Below the pieces are notes generated by a model. It made no database searches, was not told the DNA's origin, and was given only the letters and a program-made list of their open reading frames with translations. Positions 17,694-25,600 of a stretch of 64,000 nt of DNA are shown here, one piece after another; the stretch's first letter is position 1, and every line of letters begins with the position of its first letter. Source of the stretch: Variovorax gossypii (GTDB taxonomy: Bacteria; Pseudomonadota; Gammaproteobacteria; Burkholderiales; Burkholderiaceae_C); assembly GCF_003965815.1 (NCBI RefSeq), contig NZ_RXOE01000001.1, positions 186,001-250,000 on the forward strand, in the 5' to 3' direction. The position numbers and the translations under genes are program-made.

Positions 17694-18472
17694 CGACGGA
17701 AAGCTCCATCTCACTGCGCCGCGATGGCGCCATCGCGGTCGTCACGCTGTCGAACGCGGGGCGTCTCAATGCCATGACGCGCGCCATGTGGCGCGAGCTG
17801 CGCGCCGTGTTCGACGGCCTGCGCAGCGAAGGCGACAGCGCCTTGCGCTGCGTGGTCGTGCGCGGAGAGGGCGGTGCCTTCTGCGCGGGTGGCGACATTT
17901 CCGAGTACCCGTCGTTCCGCTTCAGCGAGCCCAGCCTGCGTGAGTTCCACGAGAACGAGGTCTGGGCCGCGCTGCAGGCCATGCTCGACTGCCCGCTGCC
18001 GCTGGTCGCGCAGATCGAAGGCGCCTGCATGGGCGCGGGCATCGAGATTGCCAGCTGCTGCGACATCCGCCTGGCAGGCGCGTCCGCGAAGTTCGGCGCG
18101 CCCATCGCCAAGCTCGGCTTTCCGATGGCGCCGCGCGAAGCCGCGCTGGTGCACGGCGCCATCGGCGACGTGCTCGCGCGCGACATGCTGCTGGCCGCCG
18201 GCGTGCATGGTGCGCAACGGCTGTACGACGCCGGCTTCCTGCTGCAGGTGCTGCCCGACAACGAGGTGGCGCTCGCAGCGCAGTCGCACGCCCAGCGCAT
18301 CGCCGTGCTCTCGCCGCAGGCTGCGCGCCTGCACAAGGCGACCTTCGCGGCGCTGCGCGCCGGCGCGCCCTCGGCTCATGTGCTGCTGGCCACTGCTTAC
18401 GATTACGCCGATTCCGCGGAGCACCGCGAGGGCATCGCCGCGTTCCTTGCGAAGCGCCGCCCGAATTTCTGA
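17690..18472 (+). CDS. Enoyl-CoA hydratase/isomerase family protein
   Basis: A 260-residue crotonase-fold protein. The oxyanion-hole segments are GAFCAGGDISEY near residue 65 and EGACMGAGIEIASCCD near residue 108. The usual hydratase Glu pair is only partly evident, so it could be a hydratase, isomerase, CoA hydrolase or decarboxylase. The start overlaps the Bug stop by 4 bp, and malonyl-CoA synthetase follows 18 bp later, so it belongs to the malonate operon. A role in tidying side-product CoA esters or metabolising a malonate analogue is inference. Confidence 0.88.
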   Translation: MTTESSISLRRDGAIAVVTLSNAGRLNAMTRAMWRELRAVFDGLRSEGDSALRCVVVRGEGGAFCAGGDISEYPSFRFSEPSLREFHENEVWAALQAMLDCPLPLVAQIEGACMGAGIEIASCCDIRLAGASAKFGAPIAKLGFPMAPREAALVHGAIGDVLARDMLLAAGVHGAQRLYDAGFLLQVLPDNEVALAAQSHAQRIAVLSPQAARLHKATFAALRAGAPSAHVLLATAYDYADSAEHREGIAAFLAKRRPNF

Positions 18473-18490
18473 AGAGAAGAACCTGTCCGA

Positions 18491-20029
18491 ATGACGAAGA
18501 CCGCCAACGCCAACCTGTTCGCCGCCCTGCGCGCGGCATTTCCCGCCGACCTCGACGCGATCGCCGTCGAAACCGACAACGGCCTGTTCTATTCATGGCG
18601 CGACATCGAGCGCGCCAGCGCCATGATCGCCAACCTGCTCGACGCACTGAAGCTGGAGAAGGGCGCGCGCATCGCGGTGCAGGTCGAGAAGTCGGTCGAG
18701 GCGATGCTGCTGTACCTTGCCACGCTGCGCGCTGGCTATGTGTTCCTGCCGCTGAACACCGCCTACCAGAGCGCCGAGATCGAATACTTCATCGGCAACG
18801 CCGAGCCGGCCGTGGTGGTGTGCACCAGCCGCAACGCGTCGTGGGTTGCGCCCATCGCCAGCGCGGCGGGCACCAGGCACGTCTTCACGCTGGACGACGA
18901 CCGCACCGGCACGCTGCTCGAGGTGGCCGCCCAGTGCAGCGACCGGCACGTGCCGGCAAAGCGCAAGGCCGGCGACATGGCCGCCATCCTCTACACCAGC
19001 GGCACCACCGGCCGCAGCAAGGGCGCGATGCTCACGCACGGCAACCTGCTGTCGAACGCCGAGGTGCTCAAGGACTACTGGGGCTGGACCGAAGGCGACG
19101 TGCTGATCCACGCGCTGCCCATCTTCCACGTGCACGGCCTGTTCGTTGCGCTGCACGGCGCGCTGCTCAACGGCAGCAAGATCCTGTGGTTCGCGAAGTT
19201 CGATCCGAAGCGCGTCGTGCAGAAGCTGCCCGAGGCCACCGTGTTCATGGGCGTGCCCACGCTGTACGTGCGCCTCCTGGCCGAGCCGGGCCTCACGCGC
19301 GAGGCGGTGCGCAACATGCGCCTGTTCGTCGCGGGCTCGGCGCCGCTGCTCATCGAGACCTTCGACGAATGGCGCGAGCGCACCGGCCACACCATCCTGG
19401 AGCGCTACGGCATGAGCGAGACGGTCATGCTCACCTCCAACCCCTACAAGCCCGAGCAGGGCGAGCGCCGCGGCGGCACCGTGGGCTTCGCGCTGCCGGG
19501 CGTGCAGCTGCGCGTGTGCGATGACAGCGGCCGTGACTGCACCACCGACGAGATCGGCAACATCGAGGTCAGCGGCCCCAACGTGTTCGCGGGCTACTGG
19601 CGCATGCCCGAGAAGACGAAGGAAGAGTTCACCGCCGACGGCTTCTTCAAGACCGGCGACGTCGGCAAGATCGACGGCCGCGGCTACATCACCATCGTCG
19701 GGCGCAGCAAGGACCTGATCATCAGCGGCGGCTACAACGTGTACCCCGCCGAGATCGAGGGCTACATCAACGAGATGGCCGGCGTGGCCGAGAGCGCCGT
19801 GGTCGGCGTGCCGCACCCCGACTTCGGCGAGGTGGGCGTGGCCATCGTCATCCCCAAGGCAGGCGCCGCGCTCGACGGCGACGCCATCGTGGCGGAGCTG
19901 AAGTCGAAGCTCGCCAACTTCAAGATTCCCAAGCGCTGCTTCGTGGTGCCCGAGCTGCCGCGCAACGCCATGGGCAAGGTGCAGAAGGCGCTGCTGCGCA
20001 CCGAGCACAAGGGCCTGTTCGCGGCCTGA
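18491..20029 (+). CDS. matB: Malonyl-CoA synthetase
   Basis: A 512-residue adenylate-forming ligase that converts malonate, ATP and CoA to malonyl-CoA. The P-loop ILYTSGTTGRSKGAM is near residue 168, the core motif LERYGMSET near residue 305, and the hinge and C-terminal lysine region (GRSKDLIISGGYNVYP and NAMGKVQKALLR) near residues 405 and 495. The length and sequence style match MatB rather than longer acyl-CoA ligases. Together with the decarboxylase at 15099 it makes a two-step malonate-to-acetyl-CoA route. It is the last gene of the operon and is convergent with the aldoxime dehydratase gene, with six bases between. Confidence 0.93.
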   Translation: MTKTANANLFAALRAAFPADLDAIAVETDNGLFYSWRDIERASAMIANLLDALKLEKGARIAVQVEKSVEAMLLYLATLRAGYVFLPLNTAYQSAEIEYFIGNAEPAVVVCTSRNASWVAPIASAAGTRHVFTLDDDRTGTLLEVAAQCSDRHVPAKRKAGDMAAILYTSGTTGRSKGAMLTHGNLLSNAEVLKDYWGWTEGDVLIHALPIFHVHGLFVALHGALLNGSKILWFAKFDPKRVVQKLPEATVFMGVPTLYVRLLAEPGLTREAVRNMRLFVAGSAPLLIETFDEWRERTGHTILERYGMSETVMLTSNPYKPEQGERRGGTVGFALPGVQLRVCDDSGRDCTTDEIGNIEVSGPNVFAGYWRMPEKTKEEFTADGFFKTGDVGKIDGRGYITIVGRSKDLIISGGYNVYPAEIEGYINEMAGVAESAVVGVPHPDFGEVGVAIVIPKAGAALDGDAIVAELKSKLANFKIPKRCFVVPELPRNAMGKVQKALLRTEHKGLFAA

Positions 20030-20035
20030 GCCGGT

Positions 20036-21103
20036 TCAAGCCGAGGAGGGCGCGAGTCCGTTCATCAGCCCGCTGCCCGCGTGGCAGTTGACGTATTCGT
20101 AGCTCTGCTTGTCGGCCTTGAGCACCGACACCTCGTGGTACACGCGCAGCTGCAGCTGGAAGTTCAGCGCCTGCACGTAGCGCATGAAGCTGCCGAAGAT
20201 TGCGACGTGCGTCGGGTGCGACTCGGCCCAGCGCTCCATGTCGGCCAGCGAACGCCAGTAGCTCAGGCCGAAGGATTTCTGCAGCGGCGAGCCTTGCGCG
20301 TCGAGGTGGCGCATGTAGCGGTTGCTGTAGCAGCCGATCGGCAGGCCCTGGTCGCGCAGGAAATCCATGCCTTCGCGCAGCACCGGCTCCATGTCTTCCA
20401 GATAGAGCTTGCGTTCCTGGCCGGTGGTGTCGGTCCACTCCTGGCCGGAGCGGATCATCGCGATGTTCTCGTGCCCCGCGATGCGCACGCGCTGACCGGG
20501 AGCCGGCATGCCTGCGATCACCGCGCGCGTGCCCGAGGGCGCCATCGCGTCGGTCTGCGACAGCGGAATGCGGTCGCGCATCGAACCCCAGTAGCCGTGC
20601 TCCTGCAGTTCGCCGCTGACGCTGCCCATCACCACGCCGACTCCCTCGAAGCGATCGGGCGTGTTGAACATGGTCTCGAAGTGCTCGACGCGCGGCGACG
20701 CGATCTCGCGGAAGTAGCCCAAGCCTTCCGAGAGCCGCTCGTCGGAGCGCCACCATGCGTCGACCGCGGGTGTCGCGCACCAACGTGCGTACGCGGCAGA
20801 ATCGCTCCAGTAGGCGATGGCGACCATGTTGTCGAAGCCTTGCGCGTCGACGTAGTGCGTCAGGTCGTGATGGCCGGGGCCGTCGGGCAGGGCGAAGTCG
20901 CGCGCGATCTTCATCAGCGCGGCGCAGGCGCGGCCCTGCATCCCGGAGCCGCGCGACTGCACGCCGAAGAAGCCCATCACGACCTGCTTCACCGAAACCG
21001 GGGCGCGGGCCGACCACACGGGGTAGGGCGGCACGTAGTCGTCTTCCACGCGGCGGTGCCGCGTGCGGGGGCACTTCAGGTGCTCGGCAATGGCGGATTC
21101 CAT
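20036..21103 (-). CDS. oxd: Haem-containing aldoxime dehydratase
   Basis: A 355-residue aldoxime dehydratase of the OxdA/OxdB/OxdRE family, which removes water from an aldoxime to give a nitrile at a ferrous haem. The key residues fall at the family's published positions: Arg178 in SMRDR, Ser219 in MIRSGQEW, the proximal haem ligand His299 in ESHPTH, and the distal catalytic His in RVYHEVSV (His323 here, three residues later than in OxdRE). The N-terminus MESAIAEHLKCPRT is typical. It lies 17 bp downstream of the nitrilase on the same strand, so aldoxime is probably taken through nitrile to acid. Likely substrates are arylacetaldoximes such as phenylacetaldoxime or indole-3-acetaldoxime, which is inference. 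Confidence 0.93.
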   Translation of the reverse strand: MESAIAEHLKCPRTRHRRVEDDYVPPYPVWSARAPVSVKQVVMGFFGVQSRGSGMQGRACAALMKIARDFALPDGPGHHDLTHYVDAQGFDNMVAIAYWSDSAAYARWCATPAVDAWWRSDERLSEGLGYFREIASPRVEHFETMFNTPDRFEGVGVVMGSVSGELQEHGYWGSMRDRIPLSQTDAMAPSGTRAVIAGMPAPGQRVRIAGHENIAMIRSGQEWTDTTGQERKLYLEDMEPVLREGMDFLRDQGLPIGCYSNRYMRHLDAQGSPLQKSFGLSYWRSLADMERWAESHPTHVAIFGSFMRYVQALNFQLQLRVYHEVSVLKADKQSYEYVNCHAGSGLMNGLAPSSA

Positions 21104-21120
21104 GGCGTGCCTCCGATGGT

Positions 21121-22143
21121 TCAGGCCGCGACCGGCTCGGTCGCGCTGCTCTCGGGTTCCGGCGAGGGCAAGGGCGACGGCGACTGCTGCACCACGACGG
21201 GCTCGCGGCGCGTCTTGTTGAGCAGCAGCTGCGTGACGTCGGGCCGCGAGTAGTGGCCGCTGGGGTCGGCAGCGGCCTTGGCGAGCGAGATCATGCCGAG
21301 GTCGATGTCGGCGACGACCAGGCCTTCCTCGTCCTCCGCAAGCGGCGTTCCCAGCGGCGAGCCGTCGGGCGCGTAGATGCGCGCGTAGCCGCCGCCGGTG
21401 CGCAGCATCTGCTGTTTGCCGGCATCGGTGCACATCAGCTCGCTCATGGCCTTCGACACGGTGGCGCAGGGCGCGATCACGAAGCACTGGCCCTCGGCCG
21501 CATACACCTGGCTCGCCGCGTTGTTGACCTCGGGGCCCAGCGCGTAGGCTGCGCCCCGGTACAACGAGAAGCTCGGCCATGCACCGCAGTGGATCTGCTC
21601 GTTCTGCGAATACATCGCGTACTTGCTCAGCGGCTGCAGGTGCTCCCAGCACGAGAGCGAGCCGATGTTGCCCAGTGGTGTCTCGACCACGGCGAGGTCG
21701 GAGCCGTCGCCTTCGCCGAACACCGTGCGCTCCACGTGCGTGGGCTTGAGCTTGCGCCGCGTCTGCACCGTGCGGCCCTGGTCGTCGATGAGCGCCTGCG
21801 CGATGTAGAGGCTGCCGGCAGCCTTTTCGCTGTAGCCGAGCGACACCCAGATCCCGAGCCTGCGCGCCGCCTGCGCGACGCGCTCGAACTCGGCCGAGCC
21901 GACGACCAGCGAGTTGTCGTGGTAGCGCTGCACGAACTGCATGCCCCAGGCCGGCGAATCGAGCCAGATCCACCACGGGTAGCCGGGCACCCAGGTCTCG
22001 GGAAAGGCGATGAGCTTCACGCCCTGTTTCGCGGCCTGCGCCATCAGGTCGATGGTCTTGTCGATGGTGCCGTCGAGGTCGAGGAACACGGGGGCGGCCT
22101 GCACTGCGGCGACGCGCAGCTTGGGATGGACGGTGGTCGGCAT
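21121..22143 (-). CDS. Nitrilase
   Basis: A 340-residue carbon-nitrogen hydrolase that converts a nitrile directly to a carboxylic acid and ammonia. The catalytic triad is in place: Glu49 in FPETW, Lys131 in RRKLKPTHVER and Cys165 in LSCWEH. The length and the LKPTHVERTVFGEGDG segment fit true nitrilases (arylacetonitrilase/aromatic type) rather than amidases. The start ATG at 22143 has GGAG about ten bases before it on the minus strand. A Pro/Ser-rich C-terminal tail is present, as in oligomerising nitrilases. It is the first gene of a two-gene unit with the aldoxime dehydratase and is divergent from the AraC regulator at 22333. Confidence 0.94.
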   Translation of the reverse strand: MPTTVHPKLRVAAVQAAPVFLDLDGTIDKTIDLMAQAAKQGVKLIAFPETWVPGYPWWIWLDSPAWGMQFVQRYHDNSLVVGSAEFERVAQAARRLGIWVSLGYSEKAAGSLYIAQALIDDQGRTVQTRRKLKPTHVERTVFGEGDGSDLAVVETPLGNIGSLSCWEHLQPLSKYAMYSQNEQIHCGAWPSFSLYRGAAYALGPEVNNAASQVYAAEGQCFVIAPCATVSKAMSELMCTDAGKQQMLRTGGGYARIYAPDGSPLGTPLAEDEEGLVVADIDLGMISLAKAAADPSGHYSRPDVTQLLLNKTRREPVVVQQSPSPLPSPEPESSATEPVAA

Positions 22144-22332
22144 GAAGGTTCTCCAGATGCAATGAAAGTAACGAGGCGAAGCGTCCGCCGCGTGCCTGCA
22201 CCGGGTTTGCGCTGTGGCATGCGGGTTGCTTGAAGCGTAGATTCGCGCCGCCGGAACGCCTTGACCCGGATTGGCGGCGTTCTTGTTCCAGCGTTGCATC
22301 CGTTCGTTGCCCAGGCCTTCCGAGGAACCCCG

Positions 22333-23298
22333 ATGACCCAGCTGCTCAGCACCGACGCCGTCCCGCGCGACCAGCGGCTCGCCTACTGGACCGACATGAT
22401 CTGCAACGTCTACGTGCAGCTGGGTTGCGACCCCGTGCGGGAGGGCGACACGCGCGACTTCGAGGGCAGCATCCGCCAGCACACGCTGCCGGGGCTCGAC
22501 GTGTCGGTCGTCACCTCGAGCCCGCAGAAGGTGATGCGCACGCCGGGCCACATCTCGCATTCCGGCGACGACTACTTCCTCGTGAGCATCCAGGCGCGCG
22601 GCCGTGGCGTGGTGCGGCAGGACGGCCGCGACGCGGTGCTGTCGGCCGGCGACTTCGCCCTGTACGACAGCACCCGGCCCTACCAGCTGCTCTTCGACGA
22701 GTCATTCGAGCAGATCGTGCTCAAGCTGCCCGGCGAGCGCCTGCGCAGCGAGCTGCGCGACACCGAGGCGCTGACGGCCACCACGGTGTCGGGGCGCGAG
22801 GGCGCGGGGCACCTGCTGCTGGGCATGATCCATACGCTGCGCGAGGACATCGACACGCTGCAGCCTGCCTCCGCGCTCGCGGTGGCCAACGGCGTGCAGA
22901 ACATCCTGGTGGCGGGCCTGCAGACACTGCCTGCCGCGCGCGCTCCGGCGCTGAGCAATCTCACCGCCTATCACCTCGCGCGCGTGAAGCGGCGCATCGA
23001 CGAGCAGTTGTCGGATCCGTCGCTGTCGGTCAGCACGCTGGCGACGGAGCTTGGCGTGTCGGTCAGCCACATCCACCGCGTGTTCAGGAGCGAGCCGCTC
23101 ACGCCGTCGCAGTACATCTGGGAGCGCAGGCTGGAGGCATGCAGCCGCGACCTGCTGGAGCCGCGCCTCGCGGGCCGTCCGGTGGCGGACATCGCCTATG
23201 GCCGGGGATTCAACGACGCGGCGCATTTCAGCCGCGCGTTCAGGGAACGCTTCGGCTGCTCGCCGCGCGAATGGCGGCAGCAGCGCACGCAGCAGTAG
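22333..23298 (+). CDS. AraC-family regulator of the aldoxime/nitrile genes
   Basis: A 321-residue AraC/XylS regulator with an N-terminal AraC-binding-like domain (about residues 20-190) and a C-terminal double helix-turn-helix (about residues 215-320). The second motif DIAYGRGFNDAAHFSRAFRE matches the AraC signature closely. The start at 22333 gives MTQLLSTDAVPRDQRL. It is divergent from the nitrilase-aldoxime dehydratase pair across about 190 bp. AraC regulators are linked to nitrilase and aldoxime dehydratase genes in other bacteria, so activation of this pair by an aldoxime or nitrile is the likely role. Confidence 0.92.
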   Translation: MTQLLSTDAVPRDQRLAYWTDMICNVYVQLGCDPVREGDTRDFEGSIRQHTLPGLDVSVVTSSPQKVMRTPGHISHSGDDYFLVSIQARGRGVVRQDGRDAVLSAGDFALYDSTRPYQLLFDESFEQIVLKLPGERLRSELRDTEALTATTVSGREGAGHLLLGMIHTLREDIDTLQPASALAVANGVQNILVAGLQTLPAARAPALSNLTAYHLARVKRRIDEQLSDPSLSVSTLATELGVSVSHIHRVFRSEPLTPSQYIWERRLEACSRDLLEPRLAGRPVADIAYGRGFNDAAHFSRAFRERFGCSPREWRQQRTQQ

Positions 23299-23315
23299 CG
23301 AGCGAAGAAGAAAAA

Positions 23316-23741
23316 CTACTGGACCAGCAGCACCGTGGTGTTCGTCTCGGCGATCACCTTGGTGGCGACGGAGCCCATCAGCGCGCGGCCCAGGATGCCG
23401 TGGCCGTGCGTGCCGAGCACGATCAGACCGGCTTGCGCGGCGGTGGCCGACTTGAGGATTTCCTCGGCGATATGGCCGTGGCGCGCGTCGACCGTGTAGT
23501 TGGCGATGCCCTGCGCCGCGAGCTGTGCCTTCACGGGCTCGATCACCTTGGCGCTTTCCTCGGCGTAGTAATCGGAGACGAGCTCCTTGCTGAGGTGGCG
23601 CGTGACATGGCCCGAGATGCCTGTGCACACGTGCACGATCACGAGATCGTGGCCATCCACGAACATGGCGCGGTTGGCGACGAGATAGGCCAGAGCCTTC
23701 TGTGTGTAGGCGCTGCCGTCGACTGCGATGAGGATTTTCAT
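23316..23741 (-). CDS. Universal stress protein (UspA family)
   Basis: A 141-residue single Usp domain beginning MKILIAVDGSAYTQKAL. The ATP-binding Usp motif GTHGHGILGRALMGSVATKV (near residue 112) is present, indicating the nucleotide-binding rather than the non-binding type. The ATG at 23741 is preferred over an upstream one that adds 12 unconserved residues. It is convergent with the AraC gene. The role is general stress survival; the specific trigger is unknown. Confidence 0.93.
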   Translation of the reverse strand: MKILIAVDGSAYTQKALAYLVANRAMFVDGHDLVIVHVCTGISGHVTRHLSKELVSDYYAEESAKVIEPVKAQLAAQGIANYTVDARHGHIAEEILKSATAAQAGLIVLGTHGHGILGRALMGSVATKVIAETNTTVLLVQ

Positions 23742-23832
23742 GGCCCCGTTATACGGCGCGTGCCGCGGGGGCGGCAACGAGTCGCACCTCCTGCCGAAGG
23801 GCTTTGCGCCCTTTCTTCTTCAGCAGCAAGGA

Positions 23833-24660
23833 TCAGCCGTGCAGGCCCTTCCAGAGCATGTAGGCCGCCAGCAGGTAGAGGATGCTCGCGAACACGCGCT
23901 TGAGCTTCTTCACCGGCAGGCTGTGCGCCGCCTTCGCGCCCAGAGGTGCGGTGAGCACGCTGCACAGGGCGATCACCGCCAGCGCGGGCAGCCAGATGTA
24001 GCCGAAGGAGCCTGCGGGCAGCCCCTGCACCGACTGGCCGCTGACCGCATAGCCCAGCACGTTCGCCACCGCGATGGGAAAGCCCAGCGCCGCGCTGGTG
24101 GCCACCGCGTTGTGGATGGAGATGTTGCACCACGTCATGAACGGCACGCTGATGAAGCCGCCACCCGCGCCCACGAGGCCCGAGATGAAGCCGATGGCGC
24201 CGCCCGCCGCGAACTGGCCGCCCGTGCCCGGCATCTGCCGCGTGGGGGCAGGCTTCTTGTCGAGGAACATCTGCGTGGCCGAGAAGCCCACGAACAGCGC
24301 GAAGAAGATCGCCAGCGCCGTGCCCTTGAGCAGCGAGAACACGCCCAGGCTGCCCACCAGGCTGCCGATGACGATGCCCGGCGCGAGCCGCTTCACGATG
24401 TCCCAGCGCACCGCGCCGCGCTTGTGGTGCGCGCGCACGCTCGACACCGAGGTGAAGATGATGGTCGCCATCGAGGTCGCGATGGCCATCTTCACCGAGA
24501 GATCGGCCGGCGCGCCGCGGTGGCCCATGATGATCGTGATGAAGGGCACCATCAGCATGCCGCCGCCGATGCCCAGCAGGCCTGCGAGGAAACCGGTGCC
24601 GAGCCCGAGGGCGGCGAGTTCGGCGATGAGGATGGGGTCGAGCAGGCTGGAGACGTTCAC
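23833..24660 (-). CDS. TauE/SafE-family sulfite/anion exporter
   Basis: A membrane protein of about 275 residues with eight or so predicted helices. The two halves each begin with the family's glycine-rich motif: GTGFLAGLLGIGGGMLMVP near residue 20 and AIGFISGLVGAGGGFISVP near residue 155. Members export organosulfur-derived anions such as sulfite or sulfoacetate, but the substrate here is not known. The start is uncertain: GTG at 24660 gives MNVSSLLDP, and TTG at 24678 adds six residues but overlaps the terminator tail. Neither has a good ribosome-binding site. It lies downstream of the 6S RNA gene on the same strand. Confidence 0.88.
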   Translation of the reverse strand: MNVSSLLDPILIAELAALGLGTGFLAGLLGIGGGMLMVPFITIIMGHRGAPADLSVKMAIATSMATIIFTSVSSVRAHHKRGAVRWDIVKRLAPGIVIGSLVGSLGVFSLLKGTALAIFFALFVGFSATQMFLDKKPAPTRQMPGTGGQFAAGGAIGFISGLVGAGGGFISVPFMTWCNISIHNAVATSAALGFPIAVANVLGYAVSGQSVQGLPAGSFGYIWLPALAVIALCSVLTAPLGAKAAHSLPVKKLKRVFASILYLLAAYMLWKGLHG

Positions 24661-24675
24661 GGAAATTCTGTATCG

Positions 24676-24716
24676 CAAAAAGCAACGGCCCCGAGCAGTG
24701 TGTGCAGGGGGCCGTG
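24676..24716 (-). terminator. Rho-independent terminator downstream of 6S RNA
   Basis: On the minus strand an 8-bp stem ACGGCCCC/GGGGCCGT (24715-24708 and 24692-24685) is followed by TTGCTTTTTG. It lies 13-50 bp after the predicted 3' end of 6S RNA and just before the exporter gene. It would stop the primary 6S transcript, which is then trimmed. Confidence 0.82.
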
Positions 24717-24728
24717 GCGGAATTAGGT

Positions 24729-24900
24729 GTCTGCAAGTGGGCGCCGGACTCGCATCCTGAACCGGGGTTCAGGTGGGCGAGGGCAGCAGGACTTCGGGTT
24801 CATCTGACGCGAGATGATCACACCCGTCGAGCGATTTACCAAGCCCGGCTCCGTAGAGCATTGGAACAAGGACATATAAAGCCCAACGCGCACCGCAGAC
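24729..24900 (-). ncRNA. ssrS: 6S RNA
   Basis: This stretch sits directly downstream of zapA, the conserved location of 6S RNA in proteobacteria. The ends pair: 5' GTCTGCGG (24900-24893) with 3' TTGCAGAC (24736-24729), eight pairs including two G-U. A GGGC/GCCC stem continues inside. Near the 3' side there is a hairpin CCTGAACCCCGGTTCAGG (24773-24756), equivalent to the TTGAACC...GGTTCAAG hairpin of E. coli 6S RNA. The implied length is 172 nt, normal for the family. A consensus-like promoter sits immediately upstream. The RNA mimics an open promoter and holds sigma70-RNA polymerase in stationary phase. Exact ends are inferred from base pairing. Confidence 0.85.
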
Positions 24901-24907
24901 GAATCGG

Positions 24908-24936
24908 ATTTTACCGCTGCCGCCCCGCCGGCGGAA
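24908..24936 (-). promoter_or_regulatory. Predicted sigma70 promoter of 6S RNA
   Basis: On the minus strand TTCCGC (24936-24931) and TAAAAT (24913-24908) are separated by exactly 17 bp. Transcription would begin seven to eight bases later, at about 24900, matching the closing stem of 6S RNA. The -35 is weak and the -10 strong. The promoter lies in the short gap after zapA. Confidence 0.65.
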
Positions 24937-24941
24937 CCCGC

Positions 24942-25265
24942 TCAGAGCAAATGTCCATCGCCCGCCAGGGCCTGATCGAGTCTTTGAATGAGCTGGGCGG
25001 CCTTCGGATCGGTTTCGGTGGTATCAGGCGCGGCTGCCGGAGCGGGCGGCGCGCTGGCGGCGGCCTGCTGGGCCGCGAGGTCGAATGCCAGGTTCAGCGA
25101 GGCCAGCACCGCGATGCGGTCGCGGGCCTTGACTTTTCCCGCGTCGCGGATTTTGCACATGGCGGCATCCACGCGTTCGACGGCTTCGCGCAGCTGCGCC
25201 TCGCCGCCATCGGGACAGCCGAGCAGATAGCTCTGTCCCATGATCTGTACTTCAATCTGCTTCAT
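24942..25265 (-). CDS. zapA: Cell division protein ZapA
   Basis: A 107-residue ZapA protein that promotes FtsZ bundling at the division ring. The globular N-terminal part (MKQIEVQIMGQSYLLGCPDG...) and the long helix with RDRIAVLASLNLAFDL (about residues 48-65) are typical. An Ala/Pro-rich linker and a short C-terminal helix finish it. It overlaps the upstream zapB-like gene by 4 bp (ATGA), so the two are translationally coupled. 6S RNA follows, a synteny conserved across beta- and gammaproteobacteria. Confidence 0.94.
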   Translation of the reverse strand: MKQIEVQIMGQSYLLGCPDGGEAQLREAVERVDAAMCKIRDAGKVKARDRIAVLASLNLAFDLAAQQAAASAPPAPAAAPDTTETDPKAAQLIQRLDQALAGDGHLL

Positions 25266-25486
25266 GCGGGGGAATCTTCGGAAGGTGGTTCAGCCGGCAA
25301 CCGTTCGAGCAGGGCATCGAGGCGCGTGCGGGCCGCGACGAGCCGCGACTTCAGTGCGTCGCGTTCGCGCGTGAGCGCATCGACCTGTTCCTGCAGCAGC
25401 GCGTTGGTGCGCTGCACCTCTTCGTGACGCACGAGCAGTCGTTCGACGCGCTCGGCGATCTGATCGATGGGGCTGGAGGCGGGCAT
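25262..25486 (-). CDS. Small coiled-coil division protein (ZapB-like)
   Basis: A 74-residue, almost entirely helical coiled-coil protein with heptad-like Leu/Val/Ala spacing (VERLLVRHEEVQRTNALLQE and so on) and an acidic C-terminus. It matches the short TIGR02449/ZapB-like proteins found immediately upstream of zapA. It probably works at the Z ring with ZapA. It overlaps zapA by 4 bp. Sequence identity in such coiled coils is low, so the name rests on size and position. Confidence 0.8.
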   Translation of the reverse strand: MPASSPIDQIAERVERLLVRHEEVQRTNALLQEQVDALTRERDALKSRLVAARTRLDALLERLPAEPPSEDSPA

Positions 25487-25600
25487 GGTTGGCGATTGTA
25501 GTTTCCCGGGGAGGCGGTCCCGCCGAGGCCGGACGCGCTGCCCGGCGTGGCAGGGATTCTGCGGCTTTGCCGCCTGCCGATCAAACCCTTGGGGGCCTTT

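Noticed and set aside
14874..17714. Long minus-strand open frame opposite malonyl-CoA decarboxylase and the Bug gene
   Set aside because: The composition is non-protein-like and it covers three well-supported plus-strand genes.
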